A stretch of 10,116 nucleotides of DNA from Sedimentisphaerales bacterium. GTDB taxonomy: Bacteria > Planctomycetota > Phycisphaerae > Sedimentisphaerales > SM23-30. The notes under the pieces are model-generated. The model saw nothing but the letters and a program-made list of their open reading frames with translations. It was not told the DNA's origin and did not search any database. Shown here one piece after another: positions 1 through 7,335 of this stretch (position 1 is its first letter; every line of letters begins with the position of its first letter). The stretch is from NCBI GenBank assembly GCA_030634605.1, contig DAOWAK010000018.1, positions 1 through 10,116 on the forward strand, given 5' to 3'. The translations under genes and the position numbers were made by a program.

Positions 1-18
1 AATGGCCAAATATCAAAA

Positions 19-35
19 ACCGGCAGCTTGCTGGT
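19..35 (-). terminator. Hairpin with short T run on the minus strand (weak terminator candidate)
   Basis: ACCGGCA pairs with TGCTGGT across a three-base loop, giving a 7-bp stem with one G-T pair. Read on the minus strand the stem is followed by TTTT and then GATATTT. It could end transcription entering from the right, or be a structural part of a foreign segment. The T run is short, so this is tentative. Confidence 0.2.
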
Positions 36-66
36 AATAGTCGCAATTATATCACTTACTTTCCCT

Positions 67-90
67 ACGACTGGCGGTTTAAGTCGTTTT
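67..90 (+). terminator. Hairpin followed by TTTT (weak terminator candidate)
   Basis: ACGACT at 67-72 and AGTCGT at 82-87 form a 6-bp perfect stem with a 9-base loop, followed by TTT at 88-90. It lies about 20 bases before the point where recognisable gspE starts. The stem is short and only moderately GC-rich, so a role as a rho-independent terminator is only possible. Confidence 0.2.
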
Positions 91-111
91 GCCACAATCC
101 AGCTGTTTTGA

Positions 112-1113
112 GGTATTGTATCGCGTCTGAAGATTCTCAGTTTTTTGGATATTGCAGAAAAGCGTTTGCCTCAGGACGGGCGAATCAAGATCAGGATTGC
201 TGAGCGGGAAATTGATGTGCGGGTCTCGGTGATTCCCATGCTGCATGGTGAAGCGGTAGTGCTGCGTTTGCTGGATCAAACAACCATGCTTTTGGGACCT
301 GAGCAACTGGGGATGTCCGGGGAGGATCGTCATAATTTTGAGAGTATTATGACCTTGCCGCACGGGATCATTCTGGTAACCGGTCCTACCGGAAGCGGTA
401 AAACCACTACACTTTACGCCGCTCTCGCGCAGATCAATGATATTGACAGAAAGATCGTTACGATTGAAGATCCCATTGAATACCAGTTGCGTGGTGTGAA
501 CCAAATCCAGGTTTCCACCAAGGCGGGGCTGACATTCGCCCGTGGTCTGCGCTCGATTCTGCGTCATGACCCGGATGTGATTCTGATTGGTGAAATTCGA
601 GACCTGGAGACGGCGGAAATAGCTGTGCAGGCCTCCCTGACCGGCCACCTGGTATTTTCCACCTTGCATACCAATGACGCTCCTGGCGCTCTAACGCGAC
701 TGGTGGATATGGGAATTGAGCCGTATCTGGTGGCATCGTCACTGGAAGCGGTTATCGCCCAGCGACTGGTGCGACTTATCTGTTTAGAGTGTCGGGAAGA
801 AACGTCGGCCGGGGAACTGGACATTCTACGCAAACAGTTTGGAGGAGACCTGCCTAAAGTGCTATGTCACGGTCGAGGCTGCCGGAGTTGTCAGGGAACC
901 GGATATTTGGGTCGTCGGGGTATCTTCGAGTTGATGGTTGTGACAGAGGAGATTCGCGGGCAAATTCTCGAAGGTGTTTCGAACAGAGAGATTCGTAAAA
1001 CGGCGGCCCAACAGGGGATGAAGAGCCTGCGTGAAGACGCGTTCCGTTATCTGGATCAGGGACAAACCACGGTTGAGGAAGTCATGAGAATCACCAAAGG
1101 GAATCTGTTGTAA
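112..1113 (+). CDS. gspE: T2SS assembly ATPase GspE, N-terminal part missing
   Basis: Cytoplasmic hexameric ATPase that powers pseudopilus assembly. Recognisable homology begins at codon 112 (GIVSRLKILSF), just after TGA at 109-111. Counting from TTG at 145, the Walker A box GPTGSGKTT is at 80-88, the Asp box TIEDPIEY at 106-113, Walker B LIGEIRD at 147-153, and the His box with HLVFSTLHTN near 168-177. A zinc tetracysteine motif is formed by C213/C216 and C246/C249, which separates GspE from many PilB-like relatives. The C-terminus EEVMRIT is typical. The N1E domain and part of N2E are absent: full-length GspE is about 500-570 residues and only about 334 remain. N1E binds GspL, so the fragment as it stands would probably not work. 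TTG 145 lies inside the conserved LDIAEKRLPQDGR motif and is not a natural start. gspF follows 13 bases downstream. Confidence 0.93.
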   Translation, partial: GIVSRLKILSFLDIAEKRLPQDGRIKIRIAEREIDVRVSVIPMLHGEAVVLRLLDQTTMLLGPEQLGMSGEDRHNFESIMTLPHGIILVTGPTGSGKTTTLYAALAQINDIDRKIVTIEDPIEYQLRGVNQIQVSTKAGLTFARGLRSILRHDPDVILIGEIRDLETAEIAVQASLTGHLVFSTLHTNDAPGALTRLVDMGIEPYLVASSLEAVIAQRLVRLICLECREETSAGELDILRKQFGGDLPKVLCHGRGCRSCQGTGYLGRRGIFELMVVTEEIRGQILEGVSNREIRKTAAQQGMKSLREDAFRYLDQGQTTVEEVMRITKGNLL

Positions 1114-1126
1114 CAGAAAAAAAAGA

Positions 1127-2344
1127 ATGGCTATCTACACATACAAAGCATTAGATGCCCAGGGACGGGAACTAACTGATACTATATCCGCATCCAGTCG
1201 GGCGAATGTATTGGAACGGATTGTGGAAAGGAAGCTGATTCCGGTATCTGTAGAAGAATCGGGTAAACCTGCGGAAGAACAAACACGATTTTCATTTCGG
1301 TCGATGCGTGTTTCCAAAAAAGATGTGGAAGCGTTCACCCGGGAATTGGCCAATCTGTTGGCCGCGGGGGTGCCATTAAGTCGAGCGTTGAATATTTTGG
1401 CGCGGGAGGCATCGAATCCGGCGGCCCAGAAGCAATGGGCGCAAGTGCTTGATTGTGTGAGCGAGGGCATGTCCTTAGCGGAAGCCTTGGCGCAGTGGCC
1501 GAAATGCTTTCCACCGGTTTATATTGCGATGGTGCGAGCCGGGGAAACGGGAGGATTTCTCGATCTGGTCTTGAGCCAAATTGCGCAGTTTCGCAGCCGT
1601 GAGCAGGATTTGAAAGGTAAAGTGCAGGCGGCCCTGGTGTATCCGATTATTTTGGCGATATTGGCCACGATGATTCTGGTTTTTCTTTTGACCTATTTTA
1701 TCCCGAGATTTTCCTCAATTTTTGCTGAATTTGGCGGATCGTTGCCCGATCTGACACGAGTGATTGTGATCGCCAGCGAGCTGGTTACCAGGTACTGGCT
1801 GATCATTTTGATTTTAATGGGGTTGATCGCCGTTTTCCTGCGGCGGGCCATGGTACGGGAGGAAGGTCGGCTGACGATCGAAAAGTTTATTCTTCGTTGT
1901 CCGCTGATTGGTATCGGGGTGGCGCGTTTTGCCTTGGTTCGTTTTTGCAGGATGCTGGGTACGCTGGTTGAATCGGGAGTGCCTTTGGTAAATTCATTGA
2001 AGGTGGCAAAGGAAGCCATCGGTAATCAAACCCTGGCCGCAACCGTAACCGGTGCGATCGAGCAGGTGCAAAGCGGTACTTCACTGGCAAAAAGTTTGTC
2101 AGATTGTCCGCAGTTGTTTCCGGCATCGGTTATCGAGATGGTGGCAGTGGCAGAGGAGTCGGGCAGACTCGACAAGGAACTGGTTCGTCTGGCGGGAGCT
2201 TACGAGGAAGAGTTAGATCGGCATTTGCGTATGACGGTGGCATTAGTAGAACCGGCGTTGTTATTTATTATGGCGGCCATCGTGGGGACGGTGGTTATCG
2301 GGATGCTGCTGCCTATATTTAACCTTCAGGAACTTATTCGTTAA
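1127..2344 (+). CDS. gspF: T2SS inner-membrane platform protein GspF
   Basis: Polytopic inner-membrane protein at the centre of the assembly platform; it is thought to couple GspE motion to pseudopilin extraction. The 405 residues match the usual family length. The start MAIYTYKALDAQGRE is the classic GspF N-terminus. Two repeats of the T2SSF domain follow: residues about 65-190 (ELANLLAAGVPLSRAL) and about 268-395 (MLGTLVESGVPLVNSL), each with a conserved AGETGG- or AEESGR-type turn (139-143, 342-347). Membrane segments are at about 168-191, 220-240 and 370-397. The ATG follows an A-rich run with no Shine-Dalgarno site. The gene is intact and 13 bases after gspE. Confidence 0.97.
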   Translation: MAIYTYKALDAQGRELTDTISASSRANVLERIVERKLIPVSVEESGKPAEEQTRFSFRSMRVSKKDVEAFTRELANLLAAGVPLSRALNILAREASNPAAQKQWAQVLDCVSEGMSLAEALAQWPKCFPPVYIAMVRAGETGGFLDLVLSQIAQFRSREQDLKGKVQAALVYPIILAILATMILVFLLTYFIPRFSSIFAEFGGSLPDLTRVIVIASELVTRYWLIILILMGLIAVFLRRAMVREEGRLTIEKFILRCPLIGIGVARFALVRFCRMLGTLVESGVPLVNSLKVAKEAIGNQTLAATVTGAIEQVQSGTSLAKSLSDCPQLFPASVIEMVAVAEESGRLDKELVRLAGAYEEELDRHLRMTVALVEPALLFIMAAIVGTVVIGMLLPIFNLQELIR

Positions 2345-2381
2345 AAGATAAAACGTTATGCAATTGGGAGTAACAGGCACT

Positions 2382-2837
2382 ATGCAATACCATAAAATCA
2401 AGCAATTTAAATATCGTTATTCGAGACCGGATAAAATCGGTTTTACACTTATTGAGTTATTATTGGTATTGGTGATTTTAACGGTTCTGGCGGCTGTGGT
2501 AGTGCCGAAATTTACCAAACGATCGGAACAGGCGCGGATTACGGCGGCTCATACGGACGTTTCAAATTTGGAGGTGGCACTGGACGCCTTTGAAATTGAC
2601 ATGGGACGTTATCCCACGGTATCGGAGGGGCTGGGTGTCCTCGTTTCGCCGCCGGGCAACGCTTTGGAATGGAAAGGCCCTTATGTCAAGAGAGGAATTT
2701 CCACGGATCCCTGGGGTTCACCTTATATATATAAATATCCTGGTCAATATAATACCTATGGATACGACCTGTATTCGTATGGTCCCAACGGCCAGGAAGG
2801 GGGAGACGATGACATCGTCAACTGGACACAGTATTAG
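2382..2837 (+). CDS. gspG: Major pseudopilin GspG
   Basis: Main subunit of the periplasmic pseudopilus. I chose ATG 2382 (151 residues) because GGGAG at 2366-2370 and AGG at 2375-2377 lie upstream; ATG 2358, eight codons earlier in frame, has no ribosome site but cannot be excluded. From 2382 the leader is 20 residues, ending in KIG, then the prepilin peptidase site G|FTLIEL with Glu at +5 and a hydrophobic helix of about 22 residues. The family motifs MGRYPT, SEGLGVL and DPWGSPY follow. The C-terminal DLYSYGPNGQEGG...DDIVNW matches the calcium-binding loop of GspG, which stabilises the subunit. Cleavage needs a GspO/PilD peptidase encoded elsewhere. The 3' end overlaps gspH by 29 bases. Confidence 0.96.
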   Translation: MQYHKIKQFKYRYSRPDKIGFTLIELLLVLVILTVLAAVVVPKFTKRSEQARITAAHTDVSNLEVALDAFEIDMGRYPTVSEGLGVLVSPPGNALEWKGPYVKRGISTDPWGSPYIYKYPGQYNTYGYDLYSYGPNGQEGGDDDIVNWTQY

Positions 2838-3324
2838 AACCGGTTTTACGCTGCTGGAACTGGTTTTGGTGATGCTGATCATTTGTACGTTGCTGGCGAT
2901 AGCGTCTCCATCATTGAGAGGATTTTTTGCTTCGCGTGAAACCAGTTATGCTGCCGAACAGATTGTGGCTTTGACCCGATTGGCACAAACTCAGGCGGCG
3001 GCGGACGGTAAAATGTATCGCTTAAACTTGAATGCAGGTGAAGGTCTGTATTGGTTAACGGTGCAGGATGAAGGAGTTTATCAACTGCTGAATACCGAAC
3101 CGGGCCGGATTTTCAGGCTGCCCGAGAGCACTACTATGCAACTGCAGGGGCTTGCTCCACGCCAGCAGGAGTATTATATCGAGTTTGATCCCACCGGACG
3201 TTGTCAGGAGGGTATGATTCGGTTGATAAACCGAAGCGGCGAAGAGGTTACGATTGTATGCCCCACGCCTACGGAACATTATTACATAACCAAACTGGAA
3301 GATCCGTTAAACGAATGGAAATGA
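2809..3324 (+). CDS. gspH: Minor pseudopilin GspH
   Basis: Minor pseudopilin expected near the tip of the pseudopilus. ATG 2809, inside the end of gspG, gives 171 residues and is supported by the purine-rich site AGGAAGGGGGAG at 2794-2805. The leader is 12 residues and ends in RTG, followed by G|FTLLELVLVM with Glu at +5 and a hydrophobic helix (about 13-33). The soluble part ends with EFDPTGRCQEGMIRLINRSG (about 125-144) and a final strand, a GspH/FimT-type C-terminal pattern. C132 and C151 could form a disulfide bond, which is inference. Identification as H rests on the fold pattern and on gene order between G and I. An in-frame ATG at 2590 would lie inside gspG out of its frame and would place the prepilin leader internally. 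Confidence 0.9.
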   Translation: MTSSTGHSIRTGFTLLELVLVMLIICTLLAIASPSLRGFFASRETSYAAEQIVALTRLAQTQAAADGKMYRLNLNAGEGLYWLTVQDEGVYQLLNTEPGRIFRLPESTTMQLQGLAPRQQEYYIEFDPTGRCQEGMIRLINRSGEEVTIVCPTPTEHYYITKLEDPLNEWK

Positions 3325-3713
3325 TCTGCTCAAAATCTTATTCGGTTAAAAATTCCAGTCGGGGATTTACTCTGCTGGAAATTCTGGCTACTTTTGTGCT
3401 GATAGCAATCATTATTCCCGTGGCCATGAAAGGGATAGGGATGGTGGTCCGACTGGCTGACCATTCCGTTCAACAGGTAGAAGCCTGCTCACTGGCGGAA
3501 AACAAGCTGGCAGAGTTGCTGGTTACTCAGGATTATCTCAACGGGTCACAAACGGGAGACTTCAGCCCGGAGTGGCCCGAATATCGCTGGAATGTTGAGG
3601 TTGTAGAATGGGGACAGGCGTCGTTAAAAGAAATTACGGTAAATGTATTTTGGGAGGACGCTCAGCAAGAGCGAATGATAACTCTGAATACGCTGGTATA
3701 TCCTCAGAAATAG
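3315..3713 (+). CDS. gspI: Minor pseudopilin GspI
   Basis: Minor pseudopilin that with J and K forms the tip complex starting pseudopilus assembly. With ATG 3315 it has 132 residues; ATG 3321 is an alternative that would overlap the gspH stop as ATGA. The 17-residue leader ends in SSRG, then G|FTLLEILATFVLI with Glu at +5 and a hydrophobic helix to about residue 37. The motif ACSLAENKLAELL (57-69) and the compact length are typical of GspI. The gene overlaps gspH by 10 bases, which suggests translational coupling. GGAAG at 3297-3301 is a weak, distant ribosome site. Confidence 0.9.
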   Translation: MEMICSKSYSVKNSSRGFTLLEILATFVLIAIIIPVAMKGIGMVVRLADHSVQQVEACSLAENKLAELLVTQDYLNGSQTGDFSPEWPEYRWNVEVVEWGQASLKEITVNVFWEDAQQERMITLNTLVYPQK

Positions 3714-3719
3714 CTGAAA

Positions 3720-4424
3720 ATGAATCATAAAGCCGGGATAAAAGGATTTACTCTGCTGGAGTTGCTGGCCGCCATGGGAATGATGGTGGTTTTGGCAGGT
3801 TCGCTGTATGGCAGTTTGTACATCGGCTTTAAATCCAAAAAAAGTGCGGAGGCGGCGGTGGGGCCGGTACGCCAGTCGCGAATAGTTTTGAAACTTTTAC
3901 AGCAGGATATTGAAGCATCGCTGCCGCCAACCGGAATTCTGGCTGGGGTATTTCAGGGCCTTAGCGGCGTTGATAGCCGAGGTCGCGACAGTGACACATT
4001 ACTGTTTTGTACCAGCCGATATTCGCCGCATATTCCCGGCGTGGTGAGTGATATTGTTCAGGTGGAATTGTTGTTGACGCCTTCATACGACAACCAGACT
4101 AATTGTCTGGTGCGGCGCACGACAGTGAATCTGCTGCCTTCGGCGACACCGGAATATCATGAAGAAATTCTCTGCCGGAATGTCGCGTCCCTGAATCTGA
4201 ATTATTACGACGGCTATGATTGGCTGGACAGTTGGGACTCCACTGCCATGGAGGATACTTTACCCCAGGCGGTGGAAATTACTATTGATATAAGGCAGCC
4301 TGCGCCCAAGAATCAACCAGAATATGAAAACTATTACTCGGCGACTCGTGTGTTTCTTGTCCATTGCAGCCAAATTGACAGCGGACAACGAACCATGCAG
4401 CAAGGAAGCAATCCAACCGAGTAA
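3720..4424 (+). CDS. gspJ: Minor pseudopilin GspJ
   Basis: Minor pseudopilin of the I-J-K tip complex; 234 residues, in the usual range for GspJ. The short leader MNHKAGIKG precedes G|FTLLELLAAMGMMVVLAG with Glu at +5. The region RQSRIVLKLLQQDIEASL (51-68) corresponds to the conserved helix with L..D found after the membrane segment in GspJ. The following beta-rich domain has Cys at 97, 129, 152 and 216. There is no Shine-Dalgarno site: the start lies in TGAAAATGAA, a decamer also found at the gspK and gspL starts. The gene begins 6 bases after gspI ends. Confidence 0.92.
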   Translation: MNHKAGIKGFTLLELLAAMGMMVVLAGSLYGSLYIGFKSKKSAEAAVGPVRQSRIVLKLLQQDIEASLPPTGILAGVFQGLSGVDSRGRDSDTLLFCTSRYSPHIPGVVSDIVQVELLLTPSYDNQTNCLVRRTTVNLLPSATPEYHEEILCRNVASLNLNYYDGYDWLDSWDSTAMEDTLPQAVEITIDIRQPAPKNQPEYENYYSATRVFLVHCSQIDSGQRTMQQGSNPTE

Positions 4425-4444
4425 ATATCGAAGCTATATTGAAA

Positions 4445-5845
4445 ATGAAACCAGATAAAAAGACAATCCAGGCAACCTCTAAGGGCGATGGCGTCCGGTC
4501 CGCGCGGTTACATTTGCGCTTACCGCGATTTTTGGACGCCGCCAAAGGGTCGGTGTTAATTGTTACGATGTGGATTGTACTGGTGCTCGCCGGTCTGGTA
4601 CTGGTGTTTTCGCGGTCCATGCGGGTCGAAGCAATCGCCTCGGCTAATTATGTTTCCGCAGTCCAGGCCGAAACCATTGCTCGTGGAGCTTTGCAGTATG
4701 TTCAGGCCAAACTTTTGACGGAAGAGGAAGAAACCCTCTTGTTGGAAAGCAGGGATGTGTATGAAGCGGTAGAAACGCGGGGTGGTTTTTTCTGGATATT
4801 GCATCCCAATCTTTCGGATGATCGAAATTATACCTTTGGAATTACTGACGAAGCGTCCAAAATAAATCTGAATTCGGCAACCCAGGAGGTGCTGCTGAAG
4901 CTGCCGGGAATGACCTCGGAACTGGCGTCGGCTATTATCGACTGGCGCGACGAAGATACCGAAATTACACCCGGCGGCGCGGAAAGTGAGTATTACCTGC
5001 TGTTACCGGAGGGCTATTACTGCAAGGATGCTCCCTTTGAGACCGTTGAGGAAGTTCTGCTGGTACGAGGAGCCACGGAAGATATTTTGTATGGGGAGGA
5101 TACCAATAAAAATGGTGTTCTCGATCCGCAGGAAAATGACGCCGAGCAAAGCGAACCTCCGGACAATCGCAACGGCAGGCTGGATCGAGGAATATATGAT
5201 TACGTTACGGTCTATAGCCGACAGCCGAACGTGACAGAGGATGGAGAAGACCGGATCAATGTTAATAGCGGCAATACAGGGAAAATTTCCGATCTTCTAC
5301 GGGAAATTGTCGAAGACGACAGTTACTTCCAGTATATGGACAGTGTTCGTCAGGGAAGACCTTTTAGCAATATCATTGACTTTTATTATCGTGTTGGATT
5401 AAAGAAAGAAGAATTCAATGAAATGGTTGATCGCCTGACAACCTCTTCAGATGATGTTCTGGCCGGCCTGGTCAACATTAACACTGCCCCCCGGGAAGTT
5501 CTGCTCTGCTTACCTGAACTAACCGAAAGTGATGCCGACGCTTTAATATCCAAACGTACGTCCCTGGACGAAACAGAGTTGGGAACCGTGGCCTGGATAT
5601 TAGATGTGATAGATCAGGAAAAAGCCGTTGCTATCGGCGGGCATATTACTACCCAGTCGTTTCAGAAATCGGTGGATATTGTGAGTGTCAGCAGAAACGG
5701 CAGAGCTTATCGCCGATATCAAGCTGTGTTGGATTTACAGAATGAAACACCTCAGATTTTATACTGGAAATCATTACATCATCTGGGGTGGCCTCTGGAT
5801 TCGGAAACTCTTTTGAACTTGCGTGCCGGGAATTCGCTAAACTAA
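4445..5845 (+). CDS. gspK: Minor pseudopilin GspK with an EF-hand-like loop
   Basis: Largest minor pseudopilin, capping the pseudopilus tip. From ATG 4445 it has 466 residues; TTG 4439 lies two codons upstream but ATG 4445 fits the TGAAAATGAA start context shared with gspJ and gspL. The leader ends in AAKG, then G|SVLIVTMWIVLVLAG without Glu at +5, as expected for GspK. Helix-hairpin-helix-like T2SSK segments are visible at about 137-170 (KINLNSATQEVLLKLPGM) and about 342-370 (VNINTAPREVLLCLPEL). Between them DTNKNGVLDPQE (219-230) fits the 12-residue EF-hand calcium loop, and a degenerate copy (DNRNGRLD) follows at about 240-247. GspK of enterotoxigenic E. coli binds calcium in its inserted domain, so a metal site here is plausible. 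It is longer than the roughly 320 residues of proteobacterial GspK. Confidence 0.93.
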   Translation: MKPDKKTIQATSKGDGVRSARLHLRLPRFLDAAKGSVLIVTMWIVLVLAGLVLVFSRSMRVEAIASANYVSAVQAETIARGALQYVQAKLLTEEEETLLLESRDVYEAVETRGGFFWILHPNLSDDRNYTFGITDEASKINLNSATQEVLLKLPGMTSELASAIIDWRDEDTEITPGGAESEYYLLLPEGYYCKDAPFETVEEVLLVRGATEDILYGEDTNKNGVLDPQENDAEQSEPPDNRNGRLDRGIYDYVTVYSRQPNVTEDGEDRINVNSGNTGKISDLLREIVEDDSYFQYMDSVRQGRPFSNIIDFYYRVGLKKEEFNEMVDRLTTSSDDVLAGLVNINTAPREVLLCLPELTESDADALISKRTSLDETELGTVAWILDVIDQEKAVAIGGHITTQSFQKSVDIVSVSRNGRAYRRYQAVLDLQNETPQILYWKSLHHLGWPLDSETLLNLRAGNSLN

Positions 5846-5859
5846 ATGGTATTCTGAAA

Positions 5860-7335
5860 ATGAAAAAAACATCCATACTGATCAGGACACGAAAAATTTT
5901 AGGGATCGCACTGGAAGAAGATCAGATGCTTTTGTCTGAACTTCATTGCATTTCTCTACGGTATCGGATAATTCGTACGGAGACGTTTTCCCTGTCGCCA
6001 GAGTCGGATTATGCTGCCCCGGATCAATTAGGGACAGCCTTGCAGGAGTTTCTCCGAAAACATCACTTTTCCGCCAAAGAGGTGGTGGTTGGTTTGCCGG
6101 CCAAATGGCTTTTAGTCAAGGAAAACGAAGTTCCCTGTGTTCAGGATGAATCTCTGTCCCAAATTGCACGACTAATGGCGGAACGGGAATTTTCCCTGGA
6201 TATGAATGATCTGGTGCTGGACTATACGAGTAGCGACAATTCTAACTCGAATTGTCACCTGGTGGTGATGGCTGCTTTGCGTAGTAGAATAGACCCGATT
6301 CTAACTGCTTTGCGAACGGCAGGGTTAAAAGTGATTTCGGTTACTGCTTCTTCGCCGGCGTTACCCTTCCCTGAAATAAAATCTCCATCCGTATCTAATT
6401 ACAGTCTTTATCTCCGTCCGAATTACGCCGAGTTTCTGGTGCGAAATGGTAAGGGTTTTCGTTTTGTGAAACATATACCTTATCATCATCCAGATGGCCA
6501 GGATTCAGGGAAAGTACCGGCTTCGTTGATTCAGCAATTAAATAATTTTTTATCGTTGCGGCCGGACAAATCCGATCCTGATCGGAAGGACACATTAATT
6601 GTATGGGATGCCAAGGAACGAACAGAAGAATTTTGTGAAGCGTTGCCACAACATCTCCATCGGCCGTTCAATATCGATCGTGGACTGGAACTGCTGAAAA
6701 GAGAAAACTGGCAGGGGCGGAACGGGCCGGAAAACGAACAATATGCGGCGTCAATCTCTTTAGCTATTCTGGGATTGCAATCAAAGCCGGCGTTTATTGA
6801 TTTCCTGAATTCTAAAATATGTTTTGAGAAAAAAACTTCACGCAAAAAAACTCTCTGGTGGTCTCTGGGGACCGCAGCAGCTCTGCTGGTAACAGCTTTT
6901 TTTCTGATTGGCAGTTGGTATCAGGATAAGCAAGAGATTTTTACTTTAACTAACACACTGGAAGAAATGCGGGAAGATATTGAGGCGGTGGAGTCCCTGG
7001 AGCTAAAGGTAATTTCGGCACAAGGATGGTACGCCGATCGGCCAAAAATCCTCGACTGTCTGCGCGAATTAACTTTGTCATTTCCGGAAGCGGGAACGAT
7101 CTGGGTAACCAGCCTGGCTTTGCGTGAAGACATGCGCGGCATTATTACCGGTAAATCTCTGGATGAAATCAGCGTGCTGGAGGTTACGGACGAACTGAAA
7201 GCAAATCCCGTTTTTTTCAACGTTCAGATGTTGTATTTACGAGACACCGGTCGAAGTTCGCAGGAAGTGGCGTTCGCAATAGATTTCATTTATATACCCA
7301 ATGGGTATCATAATGCCTGGCAGGGCCGGCTATAA
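5860..7335 (+). CDS. gspL: T2SS assembly-platform protein GspL (PilM/PilN-like)
   Basis: Bitopic inner-membrane protein that holds GspE at the membrane and pairs with GspM. From ATG 5860 it has 491 residues. Residues 1-320 form a cytoplasmic PilM/GspL-like domain (KILGIALEEDQMLLSEL, VVVGLPAKWLLV, RGLELLKRENW). A single membrane helix lies at about 333-353 (WWSLGTAAALLVTAFFLIG), followed by a short coiled stretch (about 354-385). A periplasmic domain (about 390-480) carries the PilN-type pattern LRELTLSFPEAGTIWVTSLA. The family is usually about 380-420 residues, so this one is long. GTG 5788 upstream in frame would overlap gspK by 58 bases and lacks a ribosome site. The order cytoplasmic domain-helix-ferredoxin-like domain equals a PilM-PilN fusion, the accepted relation of GspL to type IV pilus proteins. 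Confidence 0.88.
   Translation: MKKTSILIRTRKILGIALEEDQMLLSELHCISLRYRIIRTETFSLSPESDYAAPDQLGTALQEFLRKHHFSAKEVVVGLPAKWLLVKENEVPCVQDESLSQIARLMAEREFSLDMNDLVLDYTSSDNSNSNCHLVVMAALRSRIDPILTALRTAGLKVISVTASSPALPFPEIKSPSVSNYSLYLRPNYAEFLVRNGKGFRFVKHIPYHHPDGQDSGKVPASLIQQLNNFLSLRPDKSDPDRKDTLIVWDAKERTEEFCEALPQHLHRPFNIDRGLELLKRENWQGRNGPENEQYAASISLAILGLQSKPAFIDFLNSKICFEKKTSRKKTLWWSLGTAAALLVTAFFLIGSWYQDKQEIFTLTNTLEEMREDIEAVESLELKVISAQGWYADRPKILDCLRELTLSFPEAGTIWVTSLALREDMRGIITGKSLDEISVLEVTDELKANPVFFNVQMLYLRDTGRSSQEVAFAIDFIYIPNGYHNAWQGRL

Larger units (their letters stand above)
1..111. other. Non-gspE sequence left of an apparent junction
   Basis: In the gspE frame these bases read as about 36 hydrophobic codons ending in TGA at 109-111, and they do not resemble the conserved N2E region that should precede the GIVSRLKI stretch. 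The other two + frames contain stops or show no GspE-like pattern. The segment has two hairpins (19-35 and 67-87), which is unusual for the interior of an ATPase gene. It could be the end of an inserted element, a rearranged flank, or an assembly join at a contig end. I cannot recognise a transposase or a known insertion-sequence end in it. Confidence 0.55.

Noticed and set aside
145..147. TTG as the gspE start
   Set aside because: It is inside the conserved LKILSFLDIAEKRLPQDGR stretch and homology continues upstream to 112.
1..170. Minus-strand frame open from 170 to the left edge, with a GTG at 95-93
   Set aside because: It has no stops and reads plausibly as protein (WIVAKRLKPPVVGKVSD), but its start would lie in or beside gspE, there is no ribosome site, and I recognise no family. 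It deserves a database search but not a gene call.
79..669. Long minus-strand open frame (196 codons) opposite gspE
   Set aside because: It lies mostly antisense to clear GspE motifs, resembles no family I know, and has no ribosome site; it is a shadow of the coding strand.
2590..2808. Upstream extension of gspH from ATG 2590
   Set aside because: It is out of frame within gspG and would bury the prepilin leader and G|FTLLE site in the interior.
5788..5859. GTG start for gspL overlapping gspK by 58 bases
   Set aside because: No ribosome site, and ATG 5860 sits in the TGAAAATGAA context shared with gspJ and gspK.
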